In this document: positions 1 to 9,041 of the stretch, piece by piece | Numbering within the stretch: position 1 is the first letter of the stretch | Layout of the letters: the number at the start of each line of letters is the position of its first letter | Source of the DNA: an uncultured Roseburia sp. | Lineage (GTDB): Bacteria > Bacillota > Clostridia > Lachnospirales > Lachnospiraceae | Assembly (NCBI GenBank): GCA_947649645.1 | Contig: CANSSP010000004.1 | Coordinates: forward strand, 124,001-188,000 | DNA: 64,000 nt | Reading direction: 5' to 3' | Program-made: the position numbers and the translations under genes | Notes under the pieces: model-generated | Told to the model about the DNA's origin: nothing | The model's input: only the letters and a program-made list of their open reading frames with translations | Databases searched by the model: none

Positions 1-1325
1 ATGGCTCCGAGCACCCATGAAGTGAGCAGGGAGATAAAAATACATTCCTGCCTCCCGTTCGGAAATTCCGCACTTCTGGTCAGAAATGCAATTCCATAGG
101 CGATAGGCACACGGACAAAGATTGTGGTGGCGATCGAGATCCACATGGGCGTCATCGTATCTCCTGCTCCGCGCATCACACCGGAAAGACTCTGCGTCAC
201 CGCCATCGCAATATAGCCGACGGCGAGGATTCCCATCATGTCGCGGCTCAGGCGCACCAGCTCAGGCGTACTTGTAAAAATCCCCATCAGAGATTCCCCG
301 AAAATCAGAATCAGCGCCGTGATCACGGCCGACGTTCCGATCGCAATAAACGTCCCCTGTTTCGCCCCCTCCTGTACGCGGTCGTACATCCTCGCACCGA
401 CATTCTGTCCTGCATAGGTCGTCATCGCTGTTCCAAAAGAAAAATTCGGCATCATCGCAAATCCGTCCACACGCATGATAATTACGTTTGCAGCGATAAA
501 CATTTCTCCAAAACTGTTTGTCAGAGACTGCACCACGATCATCGCCATGGAAAGGATCGCCTGTGTGATACCGGAAGGCAGACCCAGACGTATAATATTC
601 ATCGTGTGCCCTTTGTTAATCTTAAGATATCTGGGTGTGAGATCAAAAATCTCCTTCATGCGCATCAGACGGATTACGCAGAGAAGCGCGGAGACCGCCT
701 GCGCAATGATCGTGGCATACGCCACCCCGTTGACACCCATCTTAAACACCGCCACAAACAGAATGTCCAGCACAATATTGATCACAGTCGACACCAGAAG
801 ATAGATCAGCGCCGCCATGGAATCTCCAAGCCCGCGCAGCACACCGCTTAAAATATTGTAATAAGCGAGTCCTGCAGATCCCAGGAAGAGAATCAGAAGA
901 TAAGAGTGACACCAGTCAATAATTGTCTCCGGCGTGTTCAGCATCTCCAGAAGCGGCCTTGACATCAGCGATGCGACCACCATGACAAAAAGCGTCGCGA
1001 TTCCGGTCAGCGTGATACAGTTTCCGATCGTCTGTGAGAGCTCTTCCCTCCTCCGCGCGCCAAAATACTGGGATACCATAATTCCGGCTCCCACGCTGAT
1101 CCCGACAAAAAGCACGATCAGAAGATTTAAAATCGGCCCCGCACTTCCGACCGCTGCGAGCGCGTTATCCCCCACGTAGTTGCCTACCACAACGCTGTCC
1201 ACCGTATTGTAAAGCTGCTGTGCGATATTGCCGAGCAGCATCGGCACCGTAAACAGCACGAGCTGCTTCCACGGCGATCCGGTTGTCATATCAACCGGCT
1301 CAAAAAACTTCTTAAGCACTCCCAT
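1..1325 (-). CDS. MATE family efflux transporter (3' end outside window)
   Basis: This is the first 441 or so residues of a MATE-family exporter, an integral membrane antiporter that expels drugs or toxic metabolites using a Na+ or H+ gradient. The protein opens with MGVLKKFFEPVDMTTGSP, then continues as alternating hydrophobic helices. The stretch VPMLLGNIAQQLYNTVDSVV near residue 30 and the matching helix with GVMRGAGDTMTPM in the second half are typical of the two pseudo-symmetric halves of the NorM/DinF group. The start is the ATG at 1325, with AGGGGG about six bases upstream. Family members usually run about 450 residues, so only the extreme C-terminus is missing. It stands alone after the terminator of the chemosensory operon. 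Substrate cannot be read from the sequence. Confidence 0.93.
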   Translation of the reverse strand, partial: MGVLKKFFEPVDMTTGSPWKQLVLFTVPMLLGNIAQQLYNTVDSVVVGNYVGDNALAAVGSAGPILNLLIVLFVGISVGAGIMVSQYFGARRREELSQTIGNCITLTGIATLFVMVVASLMSRPLLEMLNTPETIIDWCHSYLLILFLGSAGLAYYNILSGVLRGLGDSMAALIYLLVSTVINIVLDILFVAVFKMGVNGVAYATIIAQAVSALLCVIRLMRMKEIFDLTPRYLKINKGHTMNIIRLGLPSGITQAILSMAMIVVQSLTNSFGEMFIAANVIIMRVDGFAMMPNFSFGTAMTTYAGQNVGARMYDRVQEGAKQGTFIAIGTSAVITALILIFGESLMGIFTSTPELVRLSRDMMGILAVGYIAMAVTQSLSGVMRGAGDTMTPMWISIATTIFVRVPIAYGIAFLTRSAEFPNGRQECIFISLLTSWVLGA

Positions 1326-1359
1326 AAATCCCCCTTTCTGCGCTGTTGTTATGTATAGC

Positions 1360-1393
1360 GGCGCTGTGACTGACAGCGTGCAGTCACAACGCC
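1360..1393. repeat. Hairpin-forming inverted repeat upstream of the MATE gene
   Basis: Thirteen-base arms (GGCGCTGTGACTG and CAGTCACAACGCC, one mismatch) flank an eight-base loop, between the MATE gene start and the terminator of the chemosensory operon. No T-run follows on the minus strand, so it is more likely a leader structure or operator than a terminator. Function is not determinable. Confidence 0.5.
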
Positions 1394-1451
1394 GTGAAAA
1401 AACTGCCGGGCTTCTTTTTCACACAATGCCTTCCCTTCGCGGCATGTGCAT

Positions 1452-1489
1452 AAAAAGCCGTGCACTGGTCCGGCCGTGCACAGCTTTTT
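1452..1489 (-). terminator. Rho-independent terminator of the chemosensory operon
   Basis: Read on the minus strand just after the MCP stop codon at 1501, an AAAAAGC-GTGCAC arm pairs across a ten-base loop with GTGCAC-GCTTTTT, ending in a run of T. It is well placed to end the ten-gene chemosensory transcript before the separate MATE gene. Confidence 0.8.
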
Positions 1490-1500
1490 AAGAGTCGACA

Positions 1501-2853
1501 TCAATATTTGCCAAATTCGTCTCCCAGAGAGATAATCTGTTCGTTTGTATTCTCTACGGACGGACTCATCTGATAATCCAGATCTTTTCCCAGCAACGGG
1601 CGCTCGTTTGCATTTCCCACATTGTAAATGGAGAGCAGCTCCCGCATCCTTGTCGCCTGACCGGACAGTTCCATACTCGCCGCCGCACACTCCTGGCTCG
1701 TCGCCGAGTTGGTCTGAACCACCTGCGATACCTGCGCCACCGCCTGATCGATCTGCGCCACTGCCGTCGCCTGGTAATTGGAAGACTCCGCAATACCGTG
1801 GATAATAACCTCGCTCTTCTGTACAATATTACTAATCGTCTCTAAAGCTCTGGCCGTCTCGTCCGCGATCTTCGACCCTGCCTCCACCTTCTGGATGGAA
1901 TCCTCGATCAGTTCCGCCGTCTCGGACGCCGCAGCAGCACTCTTTGCCGCAAGGCTGCGCACTTCCTCTGCCACCACGGCAAAACCTTTTCCTGCCTCTC
2001 CTGCACGGGCTGCTTCCACCGCCGCATTCAGCGCAAGGATATTGGTCTGAAATGCAATATCGTCGATCACCTTAATTATCTTGGCAATGCTCTCGGAAGA
2101 ACGGTTGATATCCTCCATGGCCGCCATCATATCCTGCATCTGTGCGTTGCCTCTCTTTACATCGCCGATCGCCTCAATTACCAGCTCTGCAGCGGAATTT
2201 GCCTCCTCCGCATTCTGCTTGGTCTTCTCCGCAATCTCATTGATCGAGGCCGTAATCTGCTGGATCGCGCTTGCCTGTTCCGTGGAACCCTGCGCCAGAG
2301 ATTCGCTTGCGCTCGCCACCTGGGAGGAACTCGTCGTCACCTGTCTGGATGCGTCGCTGATGTTGCTGATCGCATTATGGTTATCTTCTACCAGTTTTTT
2401 GAGAGAATTACCCAGAAGATCCCCCGCGGATTTCGGATTTACCTGTACGGTAAGATTTCCTTTGGAAACCTCCTCCGCAATGCCCGCCTGATATTTGATA
2501 TTGTCAATTACTTTTGTATACTCATCCACCAGCTCGCCAAACTCATCGTCATGATACTTGTGCAGCGTGATATTCGTATCGCCGGCCGCAATCTTCTTTG
2601 CCGCATTTGAGAGCTGCTCAACTGATTTTCTGATAATTTTTACCAGAGAAAGCCCGATAAAAACCGTGACAAGCACAGCGACTGCCGTGAGGCTGTAGAA
2701 AATAGCCGTCGCATACTGGTAATACCTGTGCTGGTCCTCCGCCTTCAGGATACCGTTTAAAGAACTTGCCCCGATATATGAGATAAAAAGACATAAAACA
2801 ACCGGAATGGAAAATCCGATAATCAGTTTGGTTTTCATTTTCATACTATTCAT
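1501..2853 (-). CDS. Methyl-accepting chemotaxis protein without extracellular sensor domain
   Basis: Chemoreceptor of 450 residues that would assemble with CheW and CheA of the same operon. Two hydrophobic helices (about residues 10-32 and 43-70) are separated by only some 15 residues, so there is no room for a periplasmic ligand-binding domain. HAMP-like segments follow (about 70-165, apparently two in tandem, the second around [17 protein letters not shown]). The long coiled-coil signalling domain contains the conserved hairpin tip ([20 protein letters not shown]). No C-terminal NWETF-type CheR/CheB tether is seen. GGAGGAG precedes the ATG, and CheW ends two bases upstream. The signal must be sensed in the membrane, at the HAMP domains, in the cytoplasm or through a partner protein. 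Confidence 0.95.
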   Translation of the reverse strand: MNSMKMKTKLIIGFSIPVVLCLFISYIGASSLNGILKAEDQHRYYQYATAIFYSLTAVAVLVTVFIGLSLVKIIRKSVEQLSNAAKKIAAGDTNITLHKYHDDEFGELVDEYTKVIDNIKYQAGIAEEVSKGNLTVQVNPKSAGDLLGNSLKKLVEDNHNAISNISDASRQVTTSSSQVASASESLAQGSTEQASAIQQITASINEIAEKTKQNAEEANSAAELVIEAIGDVKRGNAQMQDMMAAMEDINRSSESIAKIIKVIDDIAFQTNILALNAAVEAARAGEAGKGFAVVAEEVRSLAAKSAAAASETAELIEDSIQKVEAGSKIADETARALETISNIVQKSEVIIHGIAESSNYQATAVAQIDQAVAQVSQVVQTNSATSQECAAASMELSGQATRMRELLSIYNVGNANERPLLGKDLDYQMSPSVENTNEQIISLGDEFGKY

Positions 2854-2855
2854 TT

Positions 2856-3395
2856 TTATTTCTCCTCCACATCTTCTGCTTCCCTGACAGCCAGATCTGC
2901 TGCAGAACTATCCACATCGTTCAGTAATCTGTCCGGATCCAGCAGCAATTTGACATAATCGCCTACCTTACCGATGGCAAAAACATATTTATTCTGCCCC
3001 TTATCCGAATGACCGACCGACGACTGCGGCAGCTCCTTTTTCTCCTTTATCTCAACTACCTCTGCAATTTTCTCCACCACCAGGCCGACAATGGTTGACT
3101 TTACATTGATCACAATGATACAGGTTCTGTCGTTGTATTCAAACGGTTCCTGCTTAAATCGCAGTCTCACATCAATAACCGGGATAATCTTTCCCCGCAG
3201 GTTGATCAGTCCTTTTATGTAATCTTCGCTTTCCGGAATCATCGTGATCGGCTGAATCTGTATGATTTCACTGACATACTCAATCCGTATGGCGAAATAT
3301 TCATTTCCGGACTTAAAGGTCACATACTTCTCCTGTTCCTCCTCCTGCACTTCGTCCGTCCCATACAGATCTGTAAATTCCTTTATTTCATCCAT
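2856..3395 (-). CDS. cheW: Chemotaxis coupling protein CheW
   Basis: CheW adaptor linking chemoreceptors to the kinase CheA at the inner face of the membrane. The single CheW domain covers about residues 20-160 ([21 protein letters not shown], then [21 protein letters not shown] and [14 protein letters not shown], all hallmark strands). I chose the start MDEIKEF at 3395 because AAAGGA lies about eleven bases upstream; a longer form could begin at 3434, directly after the cheA stop codon. The acidic C-terminal tail is longer than usual. It sits between cheA and the MCP in one operon. Confidence 0.95.
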   Translation of the reverse strand: MDEIKEFTDLYGTDEVQEEEQEKYVTFKSGNEYFAIRIEYVSEIIQIQPITMIPESEDYIKGLINLRGKIIPVIDVRLRFKQEPFEYNDRTCIIVINVKSTIVGLVVEKIAEVVEIKEKKELPQSSVGHSDKGQNKYVFAIGKVGDYVKLLLDPDRLLNDVDSSAADLAVREAEDVEEK

Positions 3396-3434
3396 ATAGA
3401 TACCGTTCCTTTCTAGTATAGACCGGCCAGCCAT

Positions 3435-5579
3435 CTAACCAACCAGACCGCTGGGATCCAAGATCAATGCAATACTGCCGTCGCCAAGCTGTGTGCAGCC
3501 CGACAGCCCCTTCACTTTTTTGACGTAGGATGGAATCGGTTTCACAACAATCTCCTGTTTTCCGATCAGTCTGTCCACAAGCACGCAGATCGCCCTTCCC
3601 TCCATCTCCAGGATCACCATCATGCCGTCCTCGACATTTTCTTTGTAACCCTTAAGATGATACCACTCGCCGAGCCGTAAGACCGGGAAGCATTCCCCTC
3701 TGAGCATCACATATTCATCCCCGTTTGGTTCATGAATCATCATGTCCTGCGTAACGCTGACAAATTCCTTCACCACATTGGTTTCAATTACAAATGTAGA
3801 GCATCCGGTCTCCATCACAATTCCGTCGATGATCGCAAGTGTCAGCGGAATCTTTAAATTCATCGTGCTTCCCTCGCCGGGAATGCTCTCTATATCAAGA
3901 TTTCCCCCGATCGCCTGTATATTGGAAACAACGACGTCCATACCCACACCGCGGCCCGAATACTCGGTAACCTGTTCGTTCGTGGAAAATCCCGGCAATG
4001 TGATAAACTGATAGATTTCCTTGTCCGAATAGGAAGAATCCGGCCTGGTATCGTCGAGAATCCCCTGCTTTCTGGCCTTCTTTAAAATCTTCTCCCTATC
4101 GAGGCCTTTACCGTTGTCTATCACGCTGATCCAGACTTTCCCGGCCTCCGTCTTTGCGGAAAGCGTCACTTTTGCTTTATCCCTCTTTCCGCTTGCGGCG
4201 CGTTCTTCGTTTGTCTCAATACCGTGGTCAACCGCGTTCCGCACCAGATGCATCAGCGGATCGGAGATGTGCTCGATAATATTTTTATCTACCTCCGTGC
4301 CTTCCCCGATCATCTCAAAATCGACATCTTTTCCAAGCTTTCTTGAGACATCGAAAACAATGCGGTTCATCTTCTGAAACGTATTCGTAAGCGGCACCAT
4401 GCGCATCGACATGATCACATTCTGCAGATCCGTCGAGATCTTGGACATCTGGGCGGCCGCCTTATTAAAGTTGGTCAGATTCAGCCCCGGAACTTTGAGA
4501 TCCTGATTCTGCAGCACCACGGACTCCGATATGACAAGCTCTCCGATCAGATCCATCAGCATATCCATTTTACTTACATTTACACTGATAAAACTTGCCT
4601 TCTCCACAGGCTTTGGCTTATCCTTGCCCATCTTTTTCGGCTTGCCCGGCGCCTTTGGTTTGATGACAAAATCTCCGGGAGCCATCGCCGGTTTTTCCGG
4701 TGCGGCTTCCGCCGGATGTTCCTCCGCAGCTTTCTGCTCGATCTGCTCCACACTCGATTCCAGATCGATCTGTGCCCCGTGTTCTCCAAAGTCAAACCCC
4801 TGCAGAAACTCATTGGCACTGCACTCTTCGATATCGACCTGTTTGACGTCATAACCGACGCCGATAATCTTGCGGATGTCCTCCTCGCTGCACTGTGCCT
4901 GAAGCAGAATCTTAAATCCGTCATTTAAAATGACGTCCGCGCTCTCCTCATTGGACACAATATCCTCCGGAAGATACAGCAGATCCTCTGCCAGCTCCTT
5001 TAACGCGTACACCGCTTTATATGCGTGAATATTTACCAGCTCTGTGCCGGGATAGTAAGTAACAAAAATCCGGTAAAAATGGCTTGCACTGGTCGCCATC
5101 GGCGCTATGTAAAAATGCTTCGGCTCCTCGCTCGCAGCCGCCTGCGGCGCTTTCACCGCCTTGCCGTCTTTGGTCTGGATCTTTTTCAGGAACTTATCCA
5201 GCCCTGCCAGAAGCCCCGTCGCATCCCCGTCCGCCGGACTGCCGTTCCGGATCTTATCCATCTCGTTTGTTATAAAGTCTTCTACCTCCAGTACATGATC
5301 CACAAGTTCCAGATGCGGAACATTATCCGGATGCGACTCTCTTAAATAGAAAAATATATCCTCGAGCTTATGCGCCACGGTCGTGATATTGTCAAACATC
5401 ATGATCGCAGAAGAACCCTTGATCGTATGCATCGCTCTGAAAATCTCATTGATGCTCTCTTCATCAAAACAGTCGGCGTCTTTTTGTTCCAGAACCGTCT
5501 CCTGAAGCTGTTCCAAGAGCTGTTCGTTCTCGAAGAGATACATGTCAAGCATTCCTTCTGTACTAAACTCTTCCGCCAT
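3435..5579 (-). CDS. cheA: Chemotaxis histidine kinase CheA
   Basis: Central kinase of the chemosensory array, 714 residues. Domains in order: P1 HPt domain with phospho-acceptor His51 in AMHTIKGSSA; a middle region (about 155-260) in the place of the P2 regulator-docking domain; a Pro/Lys-rich linker; the P3 dimerisation helices (about 325-390); the P4 ATPase with N-box HLVRNAVDHGIE and glycine boxes DNGKGL and GRGVGMDVV; and the C-terminal P5 CheW-like domain (about 575-714). All kinase boxes look intact. AAAGGAG precedes the ATG by six bases. It phosphorylates CheB, the CheY-like protein encoded next to it, and possibly the HD-GYP regulators further upstream. Confidence 0.97.
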   Translation of the reverse strand: MAEEFSTEGMLDMYLFENEQLLEQLQETVLEQKDADCFDEESINEIFRAMHTIKGSSAIMMFDNITTVAHKLEDIFFYLRESHPDNVPHLELVDHVLEVEDFITNEMDKIRNGSPADGDATGLLAGLDKFLKKIQTKDGKAVKAPQAAASEEPKHFYIAPMATSASHFYRIFVTYYPGTELVNIHAYKAVYALKELAEDLLYLPEDIVSNEESADVILNDGFKILLQAQCSEEDIRKIIGVGYDVKQVDIEECSANEFLQGFDFGEHGAQIDLESSVEQIEQKAAEEHPAEAAPEKPAMAPGDFVIKPKAPGKPKKMGKDKPKPVEKASFISVNVSKMDMLMDLIGELVISESVVLQNQDLKVPGLNLTNFNKAAAQMSKISTDLQNVIMSMRMVPLTNTFQKMNRIVFDVSRKLGKDVDFEMIGEGTEVDKNIIEHISDPLMHLVRNAVDHGIETNEERAASGKRDKAKVTLSAKTEAGKVWISVIDNGKGLDREKILKKARKQGILDDTRPDSSYSDKEIYQFITLPGFSTNEQVTEYSGRGVGMDVVVSNIQAIGGNLDIESIPGEGSTMNLKIPLTLAIIDGIVMETGCSTFVIETNVVKEFVSVTQDMMIHEPNGDEYVMLRGECFPVLRLGEWYHLKGYKENVEDGMMVILEMEGRAICVLVDRLIGKQEIVVKPIPSYVKKVKGLSGCTQLGDGSIALILDPSGLVG

Positions 5580-5646
5580 TGCTTTCTCCTTTCCTGCTTA
5601 TTTCACACACGGGCCGGTGTTTTCCGCCCCTGTGCTTCATCTATAT

Positions 5647-6039
5647 TCAAATCAGTCCCAGTTTCTTGAGCGCCTGCTCAAACCGGTCCTGATCAATTGG
5701 CTTTCCGGAATAAATCGTACATCCCAGCTCAAATGCCATTTTCACATTGCGCTCCTCATTGAGCGCCGTGGTCATAATCACTTTTACTGCTTTATCCCCG
5801 GTGATACTGCGCTCTTTTTCCAGATTGCGGATGCCCTGCAGCGCCTGATAGCCGTCCATCACCGGCATCATGATATCGAGACAGACCAGATCATACGGTT
5901 CATCGTCCTCCAGGGCCATCATAAAAGCGTCAACCGCCTCCATTCCGTCCACCGTCACATCACACTCGCCGTACCGTGACAGGAAATTCATCATAAACTT
6001 CCTCGTTGCAAAATCGTCTTCCGCCAATAAAATTTTCAT
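5647..6039 (-). CDS. Stand-alone receiver protein (CheY-like)
   Basis: Single-domain response regulator of 130 residues. The acidic pair Asp8/Asp9, phospho-acceptor Asp55 in CLDIMMPVMDG, Thr90-Thr91 and Lys113 are all present. It lies between cheB and cheA and is the obvious direct target of CheA. No flagellar switch gene is visible in the window, so its output partner is unknown; it may act on pili, on the HD-GYP regulators or as a phosphate sink. AGGAG lies seven bases before the ATG. Confidence 0.92.
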   Translation of the reverse strand: MKILLAEDDFATRKFMMNFLSRYGECDVTVDGMEAVDAFMMALEDDEPYDLVCLDIMMPVMDGYQALQGIRNLEKERSITGDKAVKVIMTTALNEERNVKMAFELGCTIYSGKPIDQDRFEQALKKLGLI

Positions 6040-6053
6040 ACTTTTTCTCCTAT

Positions 6054-7079
6054 CTACATTTTATTCAGCACGGCATACATCCGCCCTGCAATTCCCTGAA
6101 GCTTTTCCTGGTATCTGACGGCGCCCAGATCGTATGCCACCTTCGGCATGCCGTACACAACGCAGGTCGATTCATCCTGTCCGATGGTCTGGGCGCCCGC
6201 CTCCCGCATCGCCAGCAGTCCCTTGGCGCCATCGCCGCCCATACCGGTCAGTATAATCCCGACCGCACGGCCTCCCGCCGCCTTTGCCACCGAGTCAAAC
6301 AGCACGTCGACCGACGGACAGTGCCCGTTCACCTTTGGCCCGGGCTTTATCTCCACTTGATAGACACCGTTCCCCTTAATCAGCCGCATGTGACTGTCGC
6401 CCCCGGGTGCGATCAGCACCTGCCCTGGCAGGACACGGTCGCCGTTTTTTGCCTCTTTTACCCTGACACGGCACTGATTGTCAAGCCGGTTCGCATACAT
6501 CTCCGTAAAACCCGGCGGCATATGCTGTACGATCACAACGCCGGGCACATCCGGCCCGAAATCCTTTACGACGGAAAAAATAGCCTCCGTGCCGCCCGTG
6601 GACGCCCCGATCGCCACCACAAGATTGCGGTCATTCACCTTCAGATGATGATCGCCGACCGGAACCGCACGCTTAATGTTGCTGATTCTGGCAGTCGAGG
6701 CAATCTTGACCTTGGCGAGCAGCTCGTTCCGGATAAAATCGACAAGCTGTTTTCTGCTCGAGACGACCGGCTTTGCCACAAAATCCACCGCCCCCGCGTT
6801 TAAAGCGTCAAACACTTTATCACTCAGCGCGCTGATCACAACGACGCGGATCGGATACTGCGGCATCAGCTTGCGCAGAAACTCGATACCGCTCATCCGC
6901 GGCAGCTCCACATCCAGCGTCATCACATCCGGGTGATGCGCCAGAATCGCGTCCCTCGCCTCAAACGGATCCCGTGCGGTCGCCACAACCTTGATCGCAG
7001 GATCTTTATTCAAATTCTGAACCAGTAATTCCCTGAAAACCAGCGAATCGTCCACTACCAAAACTTTGATCTGACGCAT
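6054..7079 (-). CDS. cheB: Chemotaxis response regulator / protein-glutamate methylesterase CheB
   Basis: CheB demethylates and deamidates chemoreceptors to reset the array after stimulation. The N-terminal receiver (residues 1-120) has Asp10/Asp11, phospho-acceptor Asp56 in TLDVELPRMSG and the conserved KPV near 104. The methylesterase domain carries the Ser-His-Asp triad within GASTGGTEA, QHMPPGFT and GMGGDGAKG. Length (341 residues) is normal. It is followed by the CheY-like gene 14 bases downstream and preceded by cheR, the opposing methyltransferase. Confidence 0.97.
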   Translation of the reverse strand: MRQIKVLVVDDSLVFRELLVQNLNKDPAIKVVATARDPFEARDAILAHHPDVMTLDVELPRMSGIEFLRKLMPQYPIRVVVISALSDKVFDALNAGAVDFVAKPVVSSRKQLVDFIRNELLAKVKIASTARISNIKRAVPVGDHHLKVNDRNLVVAIGASTGGTEAIFSVVKDFGPDVPGVVIVQHMPPGFTEMYANRLDNQCRVRVKEAKNGDRVLPGQVLIAPGGDSHMRLIKGNGVYQVEIKPGPKVNGHCPSVDVLFDSVAKAAGGRAVGIILTGMGGDGAKGLLAMREAGAQTIGQDESTCVVYGMPKVAYDLGAVRYQEKLQGIAGRMYAVLNKM

Positions 7080-7094
7080 GTTACCATTCCCTTC

Positions 7095-7901
7095 CTACTT
7101 TCTGAAAATCGAGGGTTGGATCAGTTTGAACGGCGAACTGCTTCTGTCAATCGTCTCCGTCGTGCCGATAAACAGGTAGCCGCCCGGCTCCAGCGCGTCA
7201 TAAATTTTCCGGACCAGCTCTCTTTTCGTCTTATCGTCAAAATAGATCATGACATTGCGCAGAAATATGACATGAAGCCTTCGCTTAAACGGAAACGGAT
7301 TCATCAGATTAAACTTCCTGAAAAGCACCTCTTTTTTGAGTTCTTCCGTCACGGCATATCGATCTTCTCCCGGAATCCGGTGAAAATAATGTCTCTTCCA
7401 CCGCTCCGGAACGGACGCAAGCTGCTCTTCCGTGTAAATACCTGCCTGCGCCTGCTTTAATACTTTTGTGGAAATATCAGTCGCCAGTACCTTTGTGTCC
7501 CACAGGCGGTGCTCCACACCGAAAAAATCCATGAGCACCATTGCGATCATATACGGCTCTTCTCCCGTGGAAGATGCGCCGCACCAGACGCGCAGATCTT
7601 TTCCGGCGCTCTCCCGCTCCTTCAGCCACGGAAGAACAACGCTGCGGAAATATTCAAAATGCTCAAACTCCCTCATAAAAAACGTATGGTTCGTCGTCAG
7701 CAGATTGACCAGCGTCTTCTCAAGCCCCCCGCTCTTATCTGCCTCCAGCGCATCCATATATTCTCCAAAATTATGATAACCGTTTTTTCGTATGTAATTT
7801 TCCAGCCTCCCATTCATAATGACTTTTTTGTGTCCCATATCAATTCCATAACGGGATTTCAGATAGACAGAGATTCTTAAAAACTCCTGATCTGATATCA
7901 T
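7095..7901 (-). CDS. cheR: Chemotaxis protein methyltransferase CheR
   Basis: CheR uses S-adenosylmethionine to methylate glutamates on chemoreceptors. The N-terminal helical domain (about 1-75) precedes the SAM-binding fold with GASSTGEEPYMIAM, LATDIS, FRKFNLMNPFPF and VIFLRNVMIYF, all characteristic of the family. Length (268 residues) is normal. There is no TPR or other extension. It sits between the degenerate HD-GYP regulator and cheB, with short gaps on both sides. Confidence 0.97.
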   Translation of the reverse strand: MISDQEFLRISVYLKSRYGIDMGHKKVIMNGRLENYIRKNGYHNFGEYMDALEADKSGGLEKTLVNLLTTNHTFFMREFEHFEYFRSVVLPWLKERESAGKDLRVWCGASSTGEEPYMIAMVLMDFFGVEHRLWDTKVLATDISTKVLKQAQAGIYTEEQLASVPERWKRHYFHRIPGEDRYAVTEELKKEVLFRKFNLMNPFPFKRRLHVIFLRNVMIYFDDKTKRELVRKIYDALEPGGYLFIGTTETIDRSSSPFKLIQPSIFRK

Positions 7902-7926
7902 ATCCTCTCACCTCATCATTAACATT

Positions 7927-9000
7927 TTAACACAACTGCCTGGAGATTTTACAGTATATTTGAAAAATATCGGGATTGAATTTTTTTCCAGAAGCCCTCT
8001 GCATCATCGACAATGCCTCGTCAATGCTGTAGGCGTCGCGGTAAGGGCGCTTTTCGGTCAGCCCGTTATATACGGTAACCACCGACACAATCTGCGCGGC
8101 AAGAGGAATTTCATCCCCCTTAAGCCCCTGGGGATAGCCGCTCCCGTCCCAGTTTTCATGATGAGAACGGGCAATGTCGACAGACATCTTCATAAAATCA
8201 TTGTAATCTTTTCCGGCAACGATATCCGATAAAAGCTCCGCTCCGATGCTCGTGTGCCTTTTCACGATTTCCCGCTCTTCCGGCGTCAGCGCTTCACCCT
8301 TGCCGAAAATGCCGGACGGTATCGCGATATTCCCCACGTCGCACAGCGGGGCGGCCAGCTCGATCGCGTCAATATAGGTGTCGGAGATCTGCTGCTCAAA
8401 CTGCGGTGAGAGCTGCATGCTCTGTGAAAGGATCCGGCAGTTACCGCTCAGCCGTTCAATATGGCCCGTACCGAAAAAGGAATTTTTCCCTGCCATCTTG
8501 GCAAGGGCATAGAGCACGTTTTTCTTTTCCTGCTCCATCTGACGGATCTGCTCTTTCACGGAAGCCTGCAGACGCCGGTTTGTCTCGGCGAGCTCCTTGT
8601 TCACCTCGTACAGATGCAGATGCGCGCCCACACGCGCTTTCACCACCTCGGGAATAAACGGCTTGGTGATATAATCCGCTCCGCCAAGCCCGAATCCCTT
8701 AATGATATCTTCCATTCCGTCGAACGCCGAAATAAAGATAATCGGAATGTCTCTTGTGTCGGGATTTTCTTTTACGATCCGGCAGAGCTCATACCCGTCA
8801 AGTTCGGGCATGGAGATATCGGATAAAATCAGGTGCGGACGACACTCCGGCAGACAGGAAAGCGCCTGTGCGCCGTTTTCCGCCTGAAACGCAGATAATC
8901 CCATGTCTTCAATGATCGCCTCGAGAATGCAGCGGTTTGTCTCCACATCGTCGACGATCAGCACACGGGCCCGATTCGTATCTTTTTCTTCAGCACTCAT
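7927..9000 (-). CDS. Response regulator with degenerate HD-GYP domain
   Basis: Two-domain regulator of 357 residues. The receiver (about 10-130, phospho-acceptor Asp61 in LILSDISMPELDG) looks functional. The C-terminal half is clearly HD-GYP by fold: HTSIGAELL and HHENWDGSGYP survive. The core metal-binding HD motif reads PLCDVGNIAIP where the active paralogue in this operon reads ALHDVGKIGIP, so the His and Lys are gone. The later VADVYDAL motif has become VVTVYNGL. It is therefore unlikely to hydrolyse c-di-GMP and may bind the nucleotide or the paralogue instead. The ATG at 9000 follows GGAAGG; a GTG 18 bases upstream is the alternative. Confidence 0.9.
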   Translation of the reverse strand: MSAEEKDTNRARVLIVDDVETNRCILEAIIEDMGLSAFQAENGAQALSCLPECRPHLILSDISMPELDGYELCRIVKENPDTRDIPIIFISAFDGMEDIIKGFGLGGADYITKPFIPEVVKARVGAHLHLYEVNKELAETNRRLQASVKEQIRQMEQEKKNVLYALAKMAGKNSFFGTGHIERLSGNCRILSQSMQLSPQFEQQISDTYIDAIELAAPLCDVGNIAIPSGIFGKGEALTPEEREIVKRHTSIGAELLSDIVAGKDYNDFMKMSVDIARSHHENWDGSGYPQGLKGDEIPLAAQIVSVVTVYNGLTEKRPYRDAYSIDEALSMMQRASGKKFNPDIFQIYCKISRQLC

Positions 9001-9041
9001 ATCACACCTTCCTTCCACTCTCCATACAGAGACACCGCCGG

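Noticed and set aside
6006-6803. A 265-codon open frame on the plus strand opposite cheB
   Set aside because: Shadow of cheB; no family features.
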